A stretch of 64,000 nucleotides of DNA from Pseudomonas azotoformans (GCF_900103345.1 NZ_LT629702.1:1798001-1862000); one strand, 5' to 3'; shown: positions 44,797 through 53,085, numbered from the stretch's first letter. Translations and numbers: made by a program. The notes: generated by a model from the letters alone, not told the origin.

Positions 44797-45090
44797 GGCA
44801 GCCTCCGTGGCAGGGAGGCAGGAAACAGGTTCAGGGAGCGCTGAAGGCTCCAGGAAATCAACCATGCGATAAAAGACGTTTTTTTCATTTTTATTCGCTC
44901 TTAGGCATTTCAAAAATCATTTCAAAATAAACATTGAAATATTTTTTTAAATAAATAGCGCGGAATCGTTAGGTCGTCAACTACTTTTTCGAGGCCTTTT
45001 TTGCGTGACCATGCAGTCTCTTTTTCAGCTGTTGGGTCAGGTCTCTAGGGCAAGCATTTCGGACGGTCCAACCCGCAACGAGGGCCACGA
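44797..45090 (-). promoter_or_regulatory. alkB leader and promoter region
   Basis: 294 bases, very AT-rich from about 44880 to 44960. Three copies of one heptamer occur: ATTTCAA at 44907-44913 and 44919-44925, and inverted TTGAAAT at 44934-44940, the last two forming a palindrome with an 8-base spacer. The leader transcript also carries AATAAAAA (44888-44895). No alkS-type or AraC regulator gene is present in the window. Confidence 0.5.
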
Positions 45091-46089
45091 TTATTTGTTC
45101 GCCAGGGCAAACGGCGGATGCAGGATCGCGGCGGCCTGTGCTGGCCGCGCACGCTTGGCCAACTGCTGGACTGCCTCGACCACCCGTTCGGTGGCGGTGA
45201 TCGGCAGCATATGCCCGCGGCCTTCCACCACTTGCAGCTTCAGGCCGGGCACCTTGTCGGCCAGGGCCTGGCCGTGTTTACGGAAGTCCAGGACCTTGTC
45301 CCGTGCGCCGTAGAGCAGGCTGATGGGCAGCGTCAGTTGCGGGTAGCGCTTGACCATGTCCGGCAGGTGGTCGTTGACGAGGGCGATCTCGCTGGAGGCT
45401 GCATAGAAGTTGTCAGGACGCATGCCCAGCAGCCCGCCGCCACGGGTGGCGAAGTCCTCCGGGGCACTGTCCGGTGCGAACACACCCTTGACCACCGAGC
45501 GGCGCGTCAACAGGCCCATGGGAACCGTCAAGGTGCGCGACACCCAGCGCCTGAGCCAGGCAGGTCGCACAGCCAGTGACCAGAACACCACTGGCAAGGT
45601 CGGTTGAGGGTGCGTCAGGGGCGCCACCAGTATCAGCCCGGACACCGCATGGGGATGGTCGAGGGCGAGCGCCAGGGAAATCGCCCCACCAAGGGAATGC
45701 CCCAGCACCAGCGGTTTATCCAGGCCCAGCGTATTGATAAAAGCCGCCACCTGACGCGCCTGGGCTGGCAAGTCCGCAGCAGTGCCTTTATGACGGGTGG
45801 AATAGCCCGACCCCGGTCGGTCGAGGCTGATCACGCGGAAATGTTCACGCAACTGACCAGACAAGGCATACGTCAAGTTGCGACTGCTGCCCATCAGCCC
45901 GTGAATCATCACCAGCGGCGGGCCCTTGCCTTCCTCGTAATAATGAAAGCGCTCGCCGTCCACCTCCAGAAAGCGCCCATTGATCGGAACGGCGGCTTCG
46001 ATGCGCCGCGTCATCCACGTACTGAACCCCCACAAAACGGCGCTCGCGCCTACAAAAACAGCCGCAGCGACAACCCATTCAACAGCCAT
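45091..46089 (-). CDS. Membrane-anchored alpha/beta hydrolase (esterase/lipase-like)
   Basis: 332 residues from the ATG at 46089, with AGAGGA upstream. An N-terminal membrane anchor (VVAAAVFVGASAVLWGF) is followed by an alpha/beta hydrolase core: oxyanion block MIHGLMGSS, nucleophile elbow GHSLGG, acid GARDKVLDF and catalytic His in GRGHMLPITATE. It is divergent from the monooxygenase gene, with 266 bases between. Esters made by a Baeyer-Villiger enzyme would be a sensible substrate; this is inference. Confidence 0.85.
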   Translation of the reverse strand: MAVEWVVAAAVFVGASAVLWGFSTWMTRRIEAAVPINGRFLEVDGERFHYYEEGKGPPLVMIHGLMGSSRNLTYALSGQLREHFRVISLDRPGSGYSTRHKGTAADLPAQARQVAAFINTLGLDKPLVLGHSLGGAISLALALDHPHAVSGLILVAPLTHPQPTLPVVFWSLAVRPAWLRRWVSRTLTVPMGLLTRRSVVKGVFAPDSAPEDFATRGGGLLGMRPDNFYAASSEIALVNDHLPDMVKRYPQLTLPISLLYGARDKVLDFRKHGQALADKVPGLKLQVVEGRGHMLPITATERVVEAVQQLAKRARPAQAAAILHPPFALANK

Positions 46090-46335
46090 AGCTCGGTCCT
46101 CTGCATCCCTGCTGCCGGCGACCTGACCGGAATTGATCAAGGCCTCGGCCATCGTCCACACCCTGGACCCGAACTGCGTGCCTGTCCGTCGGACAACTGG
46201 CACATGAGAGACCTGGGACTAGCGTAGGCGATATTTTCAGGTAGATTATTTAAAATCTTTTTTAAAATAAGTAATTCAATTTTTCTTTGCAATGGTGTTC
46301 TATCTAAAAGACAAAACAAGAAAGGAGCACATCCG
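46090..46335. promoter_or_regulatory. Divergent promoter region, hydrolase and monooxygenase
   Basis: An AT-rich core (about 46225-46320) contains the near-palindrome TATTTAAAATCTTTTTTAAA and the monooxygenase leader. It is the only non-coding DNA from which both the minus-strand hydrolase and the + strand three-gene run can be transcribed. Confidence 0.5.
46315..46322 (+). promoter_or_regulatory. AAnAAnAA motif in the monooxygenase leader
   Basis: AACAAGAA, overlapping the AAGAAAGGAG ribosome site of the leader ORF at 46336. Same form as the sites before fadL and the acyl-CoA ligase. Confidence 0.5.
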
Positions 46336-46359
46336 ATGCCCACGAGGGACTGCCTATGA
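46336..46359 (+). CDS. Seven-codon leader ORF (MPTRDCL) coupled to the monooxygenase
   Basis: ATG at 46336 after AAAGGAG (9-base spacing) reads seven codons and stops with TGA that overlaps the monooxygenase ATG (ATGA at 46356-46359). The main gene has its own GAGGG inside the leader ORF. It could be a translational-coupling leader, or only a chance ORF; no homologue can be judged at this length. Confidence 0.35.
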   Translation: MPTRDCL

Positions 46360-47894
46360 ATGCCCAGAGTGACTCAATCGACATCGCCATCATCGGCTCC
46401 GGCTTTGCCGGTCTGTGCATGGCGATCAAGCTCAAGGAGGCCGGGTTCACCGACTTCTTTATCGCCGAACAAGCCGACACCCTCGGCGGCACCTGGCGGG
46501 ACAACCACTACCCGGGCTGCGCCTGCGATGTGCAGTCCCATGTGTATTCGTTTTCCTTTGCGCCCAACCCGGCCTGGACACGGCAGTTCGCGCCGCAGGC
46601 GGAGATCCGTGCGTACCTGGAGCAATGCGCCACGCGCTTTGGATTGGCGCCCTATCTGCGTTTCAGCATGGGCCTGGAGCGGGCGGTGTTCGACGAGCAC
46701 CTGCAACGCTGGCAGTTGAGCTTCAGCGGTGGCCGCCAGGTCAGCGCGCGGGTGCTGGTGTCGGGCATGGGCGGCCTGTCGCGCCGGGCGTTACCGGATA
46801 TTCCGGGTCTGGACAGCTTCAAGGGCAAGCGCTTCCACTCCCAGCAGTGGGACCACGACTATTCCTTGAAAGGCAAACGCGTGGCAGTGATTGGCACCGG
46901 CGCCAGCGCCATTCAGTTCGTGCCGCAGATCGCGCCGCAAGTAGCCCATCTGGACCTGTTCCAGCGCACGCCACCGTGGATCATGCCCAAGCCCGACCGG
47001 ACGATTACGCCTTTGGAGCGCTGGTTGTTCAAGCACCTGCCCTTCACTCAGCGCCTGGTGCGCGGTGCTTTCTACTGGGCGCTGGAAGGCCGTGTGGTGG
47101 GCTTTGCCCTGCACCCGCGGCTGATGAAAATGGTGCAGAAAATCGCCCTGCGTCACCTGCATAAACAAGTAGCCCGGCCGTCCCTGCGCAAGACCCTGAC
47201 CCCGGACTACACCATCGGCTGCAAACGCGTGCTGATCTCCAATGACTACTACCCCGCCTTGTCGCGCAGCAATGTCGAGGTGGTCACCGATCACGTGCTG
47301 CGCATCGAAGCCGACGGTGTGATCACCGCCGACGGCATCAAGCACCCGGCCGATTGCCTGATCTTCGGCACCGGTTTCCAAGCCACCGATCCCCTGCCCC
47401 GCGACTGCATCATCGGGCGCGGCGGTGTGGACCTGATGGACACCTGGAAAGACGGCGCCCATGCGTACAAGGGCACCACGGTGCCTGGCTATCCCAACCT
47501 GTTCCTGATCGTCGGCCCCAACACCGGCCTGGGGCATAACTCGATGATCCTGATGATCGAAGCCCAGGTGACTTACATCATGGATGCCCTCCAGCACATG
47601 CAACGGCAGCGCATCGCCACGGTGGACGTCAAGGCAGCCGTGGAAAGCGCCTACAACCAACAGCTGCAAGCCAAGCTCAAGCGCACCATCTGGAACACCG
47701 GTGGGTGCCAGAGCTGGTACCTCGACCCGCGCACCGGCAAGAACACCACCCTGTGGCCTGGCTCGACCTGGCGCTTCAAGCAGGTCACCCGCCAGTTTGC
47801 GCTCAAGGATTACGTGGCCGACCTGCTGCCGGTGAACACGCCCAGCCGCCCCGTGCCGCCCCCCCACTCCACCCCGGAAGGCAGCCTGTCATGA
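46356..47894 (+). CDS. Flavin-dependent monooxygenase, Baeyer-Villiger type
   Basis: 512 residues. The FAD Rossmann motif GSGFAG is at 14-19, the GGTWRDNHYPGCACDVQSH block follows, the Baeyer-Villiger fingerprint reads FKGKRFHSQQWD (F-x-G-x3-H-x3-W-D form) near residue 150, and the NADPH Rossmann motif GTGASA is near 176. It probably inserts oxygen into ketones to give esters or lactones, using NADPH and O2. It overlaps the following SDR gene by ATGA. It leads a + strand run monooxygenase-SDR-metal hydrolase. Confidence 0.88.
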   Translation: MNAQSDSIDIAIIGSGFAGLCMAIKLKEAGFTDFFIAEQADTLGGTWRDNHYPGCACDVQSHVYSFSFAPNPAWTRQFAPQAEIRAYLEQCATRFGLAPYLRFSMGLERAVFDEHLQRWQLSFSGGRQVSARVLVSGMGGLSRRALPDIPGLDSFKGKRFHSQQWDHDYSLKGKRVAVIGTGASAIQFVPQIAPQVAHLDLFQRTPPWIMPKPDRTITPLERWLFKHLPFTQRLVRGAFYWALEGRVVGFALHPRLMKMVQKIALRHLHKQVARPSLRKTLTPDYTIGCKRVLISNDYYPALSRSNVEVVTDHVLRIEADGVITADGIKHPADCLIFGTGFQATDPLPRDCIIGRGGVDLMDTWKDGAHAYKGTTVPGYPNLFLIVGPNTGLGHNSMILMIEAQVTYIMDALQHMQRQRIATVDVKAAVESAYNQQLQAKLKRTIWNTGGCQSWYLDPRTGKNTTLWPGSTWRFKQVTRQFALKDYVADLLPVNTPSRPVPPPHSTPEGSLS

Positions 47895-48781
47895 AGTCAT
47901 TCAACGGCCGCGTAGCGGCAATTACCGGCGCCGCATCCGGCATGGGCCGCGCCTTGGCATTGGCCCTGGCGCGTGAAGGTTGCCACCTCGCGCTGGCGGA
48001 TAAAAACGGCCAGGGACTGGAACAGACCCTGGCGCTGATCAAAACCTCGACCCTGGCCCCGGTGGCGGTCACTACCCAGGTGCTGGACGTGTCCGATCGC
48101 CAGGCCATGGAGGACTGGGCCGCACGCTGCGTGGCCGATCACGGCCAGGTCAACCTAGTGTTCAACAATGCCGGGGTTGCGCTGTCGAGCACGGTGGAGG
48201 GCGCGGACTATGCCGACCTGGAATGGATCGTCGGTATCAACTTCTGGGGCGTGGTGCATGGCACCAAAGCATTTCTGCCGTATCTGAAAGCCTCGGGCGA
48301 CGGCCATGTGATCAACACGTCCAGCGTATTCGGCCTGTTCGCCCAGCCCGGCATGAGCGGCTATAACGCCACCAAGTTTGCGGTGCGCGGCTTTACCGAA
48401 TCCCTGCGCCAGGAACTGGACCTGCAACGCTGCGGCGTGTCAGCCACCTGCGTGCACCCCGGTGGTATCCGCACCGACATCTGCCGCAGCAGCCGTATCG
48501 ACGCCAACATGACCGGCTTCCTGATCCACAGCGAACAGCAGGCCCGCGCCGACTTCGAAAAGCTGTTCATCACCGACGCCGACCAGGCCGCCAAGGTAAT
48601 CCTGCATGGCGTGCGCAAAAACAAGCGCCGCGTGCTCATCGGCCGCGACGCGTATTGCCTCGACCTGCTCGCCCGTTGCCTGCCGGCCGCCTATCAGGCC
48701 CTGGTGGTGTTCGCCAGCAAGCGCATGGCGCCCAAGCCGCGTACGCCGGTGTTTGAAACCAATGACGAGCCCCGTCTCTGA
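47891..48781 (+). CDS. Short-chain dehydrogenase/reductase
   Basis: 296 residues from the ATG at 47891. Cofactor loop TGAASGMG at 12-19, NNAG at 92-95, catalytic Ser144/145, Tyr158 and Lys162 (SGYNATK). The C-terminal extension of about 40 residues beyond the usual SDR length includes FVAS-type hydrophobic residues. In context it would interconvert a secondary alcohol and the ketone used by the monooxygenase upstream. Longer frames from 47705 lie inside that gene. Confidence 0.88.
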   Translation: MKSFNGRVAAITGAASGMGRALALALAREGCHLALADKNGQGLEQTLALIKTSTLAPVAVTTQVLDVSDRQAMEDWAARCVADHGQVNLVFNNAGVALSSTVEGADYADLEWIVGINFWGVVHGTKAFLPYLKASGDGHVINTSSVFGLFAQPGMSGYNATKFAVRGFTESLRQELDLQRCGVSATCVHPGGIRTDICRSSRIDANMTGFLIHSEQQARADFEKLFITDADQAAKVILHGVRKNKRRVLIGRDAYCLDLLARCLPAAYQALVVFASKRMAPKPRTPVFETNDEPRL

Positions 48782-48796
48782 ACAGGAGCACGCACT

Positions 48797-49630
48797 ATGT
48801 TGCCGATCCGCCGTGACATCCATTTCGCCCTGCCCGCCGAGCGCATCAAGGACTGGCATGAGCAAGGCCCGTTCATCACGCATTTCTTCAATGCCCTGTC
48901 GCTGTTGTTTCCCCAGGGCGAGCTGTTTTTCATGGACAGCGTGCGCCACTACCGGCAACACATCGACGACCCCGAACTGAAAAAAGAGATCCAGGGTTTC
49001 ATCGGCCAGGAGGCCATGCACAGCCGTGAACACGTGGCCTACAACGACTTGCTGCAAGCCGCCGGGCTGCCTGCGCATACACTCGACCGACGCCTCAAAT
49101 TCATCCTCGACCTGCAGAAAAAGCACCTGCCACCGTCCTTCAACCTGGCAGTCACCATTGCCCTTGAGCACTACACAGCGATGCTGGCTGAAATCCTGTT
49201 GAGCGACCCTTCACGCTTCGGCAATTCACTCAAGGGCTACCAGCAGATGTGGTACTGGCACGCCCTGGAAGAAACCGAGCACAAGGCCGTGGCCTTCGAT
49301 GTGTGGAACCGCGTGATCAAGCCCGGCCCCATGCGCTACCTGTTGCGCACCGGCACCATGCTCACCACCACGGTGTTCTTCTGGCTGGTGGTGTTCGACT
49401 TTCACCTGCGCTTGCTGATTGCCGACCGCAAGTCGGGTGGGCACCTGAAAGGCTTCTGGCGCATGTTGAAGTTTCTGTATGGGCCGAAGGGTGTTTTCCC
49501 ACGGATGCTGGTGCCGTGGCTGCATTACTTCAAACCCGGCTTTCACCCCTGGGACCACGACAATCGGGCACGCCTGGCCGGGATTGATGGCCTGGTCGAG
49601 GAGATCGAGCAGACCCAGCGCGGGTATTAA
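48797..49630 (+). CDS. Predicted metal-dependent hydrolase (PF10118 type)
   Basis: 277 residues. A helical ferritin-like arrangement of metal ligands is visible: GQEAMHSREH near residues 74-83, LEHYTAMLAE near 120, and ALEETEHKAVAFDVW near 155, consistent with the Metal_hydrol family. A hydrophobic pair of segments follows (LRTGTMLTTTVFFWLVVFDFHL). It is commonly next to monooxygenase and SDR genes, as here; the reaction is unknown. The stop overlaps the convergent EAL gene's stop by two bases. Confidence 0.82.
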   Translation: MLPIRRDIHFALPAERIKDWHEQGPFITHFFNALSLLFPQGELFFMDSVRHYRQHIDDPELKKEIQGFIGQEAMHSREHVAYNDLLQAAGLPAHTLDRRLKFILDLQKKHLPPSFNLAVTIALEHYTAMLAEILLSDPSRFGNSLKGYQQMWYWHALEETEHKAVAFDVWNRVIKPGPMRYLLRTGTMLTTTVFFWLVVFDFHLRLLIADRKSGGHLKGFWRMLKFLYGPKGVFPRMLVPWLHYFKPGFHPWDHDNRARLAGIDGLVEEIEQTQRGY

Positions 49631-51702
49631 ACCTGCGCTAAGGCGGCGCGTTCACGTACAAACCCTTGCAACTGATCGCCCGGCAGCGCCTTGCTGAAAT
49701 ACCAGCCCTGGATAATCAATTCGGCGCCGGTATTCAGGAAGGCCAACTGCTCGGCAGTCTCGACGCCCTCCACCACAACGCCCAGGTTCAGCGCCTCACA
49801 GAAGCGCAGCATGCCGGTCATCACCTGCGCGCCCTTGGGCTCGTGCTGGGCCACCACGAAGCTGCGGTCGATCTTGATGAAGTCCACCGGGAACTGGTGC
49901 AGGTAACTCAGGGCTGAAAAGCCGGTGCCGAAATCGTCGATATACACCTTGGCACCGATGGCCTGCAGCTTCTGGATAGTCTGGCGGGTGACCTGGATAT
50001 CACTGACCAGCGCGTCTTCGGTGATCTCTACCGATACATGCCCATGGGCCTGGGCCAGGATCTCCACCAGGCGTTCGCCATAGGCGGCGTCGGTCAGGGT
50101 TGCGCTGGAAATATTGATGGTCATCGGCAGGGCGAAACCGAGCTTCTGCCACTTCTGGTACTGGCGAACCGCCTGGGATGCCACCCACACATCCACATCC
50201 GGCATCAACCGCGCCTGGGCCAGCCATTGCAGGAATTCCCACGGCGAATGCACCGTGCCCTGGGCGTCGCGGGCCCGCATCAGCGCTTCACACCCGGTGC
50301 ACAGGCCTGTGCGGGTCGAGACCTGCGGTTGGAATTCGAGGTAGAACTCATAGTCGCTGATCTGCTGGATGCGGCTCAGCTCCAAGGCCTGGCGCGCCAG
50401 GGTCTTGTGGGAGGCGAGTACCGGGTCCAGCTCGCGCAGGCGGCCCTTTTCTTCAAGGCCACGGAAGGTCATGTCCAGGGACTTGAGGTACACCGTGCCC
50501 CCTTCGCTGGCCTGGCGATGGATCGCCCGCACATACGGCGCATAGACCAGGGTGCCCAGGCCCAGCAGCGCCACTTGCAGTGCCACCGCAGCCAGGTCGC
50601 CGTGGGTACTCAAATAGGCATTGAGTAGCACCGGCGCGGTGAACGGCACACTGACCACCGCCGGCGACACCCAGCCCATCTGCACCACCGTCAATGCCAG
50701 CATGGCATTCAACGCAGGGACAATCAGAAACGGTATGAACAAACGCGGGTTGAGGATGATCGGCAAGCCGAACAGCAGCACCTCACTGACGTTGAACAAT
50801 GACAGCGGCAGACTCGCCACCGCCAATAGGCGCATGGACTGGCTCCTCGAGAACAGCAGGATGGCCAGCAACAGGCACAATGCACCGCCCGAGCCACCGA
50901 TAAACGCAAAGCTGCCCAACAGGCCACTGTTCAACACATATTTGAGCGGCTCGCCTACCGCCAGGGCCGCGCTATTGAGCACCACGGCCTGGTCCAGCAC
51001 ATCGAACAGCGGTTGCATCGCGTACACGCCGTGGATGCCGAAAAACCACAGCAGTGAATTCATCAGGGTCACGAACAGGCCACTGCCGTAAGGCGATTCC
51101 AGCGCGTCGAGGACCTGGGGGCCTTGCAACTGCGCCACATACGGAATCTGCAGCAACAAGGACAGCACCACCACCAACGCCAGGGCGGTGATAGCACCTG
51201 GCAGCACCATATTGATGGTGCCCCGCAGGTTGTGCCCTACCAGGTCTTCGTTGACCAGACGGGTCCAGCGGTAGCGGTGCAGCCAGGCAATGGCGGGAAC
51301 ATTCAACAATGGCGAGGCAATGGCGATAAACAGCACAAAGGTGGCCGAGGCCCGTGGGTAGTCGCGCAGGATAAATGTCGCCACCACCACATGGGCCAGG
51401 CACAGGAATGCCACGGGCAATTGGGGCAGGCGATGCTGGATCGCCAACATGTAACCGATGGACGCAGCCACCAGCAACGGAATCACGGAACTGATCTGGT
51501 TGTGCAGGCCGGCGAGGAACGCCACCACCTGCGGGTCAAAGCCAAGGACGCGGGCACATTCCGACAGAATCAGAAAACCCGCCGAGACCAGCAGGCAAGG
51601 CAGGATCCACAACAGCCCTTCGCGGATCGCCCGCAACGACTCAGTGCTGGCCAACGCGGCCAGGCGTTGGGTGAAGAACAGCTTGAACAGCGTTTGCGCC
51701 AT
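49627..51702 (-). CDS. PTS EIIC-like membrane domain fused to EAL c-di-GMP phosphodiesterase
   Basis: 691 residues from the ATG at 51702. Residues 1 to about 390 form a PTS EIIC-type sugar permease domain with about ten membrane segments (GLLWILPCLLVSAGFLIL, the GGSGGALCLLLAILLF loop, FNVSEVLLFGLPIILNP). An EAL domain (about 440-685) follows, with all key residues: GCEALMR, NISSATL, VEITEDAL, YIDDFGTGFSALSYL, DFIKIDRSF, VVEGVET and IQGWYFSKAL. It should degrade c-di-GMP, perhaps in response to a sugar. No phosphocarrier EIIA or EIIB is encoded beside it. Confidence 0.88.
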   Translation of the reverse strand: MAQTLFKLFFTQRLAALASTESLRAIREGLLWILPCLLVSAGFLILSECARVLGFDPQVVAFLAGLHNQISSVIPLLVAASIGYMLAIQHRLPQLPVAFLCLAHVVVATFILRDYPRASATFVLFIAIASPLLNVPAIAWLHRYRWTRLVNEDLVGHNLRGTINMVLPGAITALALVVVLSLLLQIPYVAQLQGPQVLDALESPYGSGLFVTLMNSLLWFFGIHGVYAMQPLFDVLDQAVVLNSAALAVGEPLKYVLNSGLLGSFAFIGGSGGALCLLLAILLFSRSQSMRLLAVASLPLSLFNVSEVLLFGLPIILNPRLFIPFLIVPALNAMLALTVVQMGWVSPAVVSVPFTAPVLLNAYLSTHGDLAAVALQVALLGLGTLVYAPYVRAIHRQASEGGTVYLKSLDMTFRGLEEKGRLRELDPVLASHKTLARQALELSRIQQISDYEFYLEFQPQVSTRTGLCTGCEALMRARDAQGTVHSPWEFLQWLAQARLMPDVDVWVASQAVRQYQKWQKLGFALPMTINISSATLTDAAYGERLVEILAQAHGHVSVEITEDALVSDIQVTRQTIQKLQAIGAKVYIDDFGTGFSALSYLHQFPVDFIKIDRSFVVAQHEPKGAQVMTGMLRFCEALNLGVVVEGVETAEQLAFLNTGAELIIQGWYFSKALPGDQLQGFVRERAALAQV

Positions 51703-51905
51703 GACCCATCCCTCTGCCCATCGCCCACGGTCCCTGGAAGGCAGGGCTGGAAGCACCGGCTAACGCTACACGTCCTGGCCCAATGAGCGAAAGCCTTTTG
51801 CCATTCATCTGGGTGAATTTTCCGTATCGGATAACAGGCCAATCGCCGAATCTGCTTCAATGAAGCCTGTCCGCCCTTCCCCTGACCTGTGTTTGGAGTA
51901 AGCCT

Positions 51906-52235
51906 TTGTCACAACCCGGTGATAACCACCAGCGCGCGCTGGACAGATTCCTCGATGAGCACCCCGAAGTCGCCGCCGAACTGGATACCCTGAATCCGCT
52001 GGCTGCCCAGGCCAGGGGCGAAACCCTGGCCGAGTATCGCGCCGAACGGCTGCATGAAGCCTTTGAAGCGCAAGCTGAACGCCAGGGCCTGTTTGCCTGG
52101 GAGCTGACCCTCAAACTGACCGCCGACTCCTGCGAGGCCTTTGAGGCCCAGCGCCTTGAGGTACACAAGGAGGTGGCGCAGATGGCGGGCCTGAGCTGGG
52201 TCGAGTACTGCCAACTGCACGACCTGCCCGGCTAA
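51906..52235 (+). CDS. Small helical protein (likely DUF6388)
   Basis: 109 residues from a TTG start at 51906 with GGAG 6 bases upstream. All-alpha and acidic (ALDRFLDEHPEVAAELDTLNP, EYRAERLHEAFEAQAERQG, VHKEVAQMAGLSWVEYCQLH). The pattern fits the DUF6388 family as I recall it; the function is unknown. It stands alone, convergent with the T6SS kinase gene with only 4 bases between the two stops, so there is no room for a separate terminator. Confidence 0.72.
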   Translation: MSQPGDNHQRALDRFLDEHPEVAAELDTLNPLAAQARGETLAEYRAERLHEAFEAQAERQGLFAWELTLKLTADSCEAFEAQRLEVHKEVAQMAGLSWVEYCQLHDLPG

Positions 52236-52239
52236 CGCA

Positions 52240-53085
52240 CTACCCCAGGAACCAGAGACGGCGTCTGTACCCCAGCACTTCGCGCAACTCGGCGACCGAC
52301 ACCGTTCGTTGTTCAGGATCCATAGCCAGAGCCGAGCACACGGCGGGCCAGCAATGCCTGGGCAGTTGCCTCGGCCTCGGCAGCGGTTGATGCTGCTGAC
52401 GTTCCCCGGGGCGCCGTCCTTCGGCCAACTCATAGAGCACACTGGCAACCCCATACAAATCGGCACGGGCTGACAGAAGCCCTCCGGCCATCAGTTCCGG
52501 CGCCGCATACGCAGGTGTCCAGGCATTCAAGCGACTGCGGCTCAAACCGGGCAATCCTGCCCTTGCCTGCGCTTCAGCATGGCCCAGGCCAAAATCGAAC
52601 AAGCGTACCCCCTGCTCCCCCACCATGATGTTCGCCGGTTTCACATCGCCATGTAGCACTCCTTGTCGATGGGTGTAGGCCAGCGCATCCAGCAGTTGCA
52701 GGGCGATGGGTTGCAACGCCGGCCACGCCAACCCTTGCGGGCATTCCGGGAGCAGGCGGTCCAGGGTCAGGCCGGGCATCACTTCCATGGTGAAGAATGC
52801 CAACTGGTGCGCTGTATCGACCTCGAAAGAAAAGGCCCGAACCACGTGTTCATGGCGCAGGCTTCGGGTCAGGGCGAACTCGCTGTACAGCAACACATGG
52901 GCGTCGGTGGACGCACAGAGCGTCTCGCCCAACAGCTTCAGCGCCACGCGTGCGTCCGGTTCGCCAAACGCCTCATGCAGCAGATCCCGGGCACGATAGA
53001 CCACCCCCATGCCCCCTGAACCGAGCACTCGCTCCAGCTGGTAGCGTCCCGCAAGCAGGTTCGGCGGGCCGGCTGCGGCGTTCAT
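52240..53085 (-). CDS. stk1: T6SS-associated Ser/Thr protein kinase (Stk1 type)
   Basis: 281 residues: a bare Hanks kinase domain. Gly loop GSGGMG at 22-27, Lys50 in VALK, catalytic loop HGDVKPAN with D147, DFG at 164-166, then YAAPE. HGD replaces the usual HRD, so it is a non-RD kinase, which usually means activity independent of activation-loop phosphorylation. No membrane segment or sensor domain is present, unlike PpkA. With the phosphatase upstream it forms the Thr-phosphorylation switch of H2-type T6SS clusters. It overlaps the phosphatase gene by 4 bases. Confidence 0.88.
   Translation of the reverse strand: MNAAAGPPNLLAGRYQLERVLGSGGMGVVYRARDLLHEAFGEPDARVALKLLGETLCASTDAHVLLYSEFALTRSLRHEHVVRAFSFEVDTAHQLAFFTMEVMPGLTLDRLLPECPQGLAWPALQPIALQLLDALAYTHRQGVLHGDVKPANIMVGEQGVRLFDFGLGHAEAQARAGLPGLSRSRLNAWTPAYAAPELMAGGLLSARADLYGVASVLYELAEGRRPGERQQHQPLPRPRQLPRHCWPAVCSALAMDPEQRTVSVAELREVLGYRRRLWFLG

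Noticed and set aside
44797..44913. N-terminal extension of AlkB from 44913
   Set aside because: The added residues are not AlkB-like, and the ATG at 44796 has a strong GGAGG site. The stretch reads as an mRNA leader.
49627..51702. EAL protein as a genuine sugar-transporting PTS component
   Set aside because: No EIIA or EIIB domain or gene is present and the C-terminus is an EAL domain, so a sensing role is more likely than transport.
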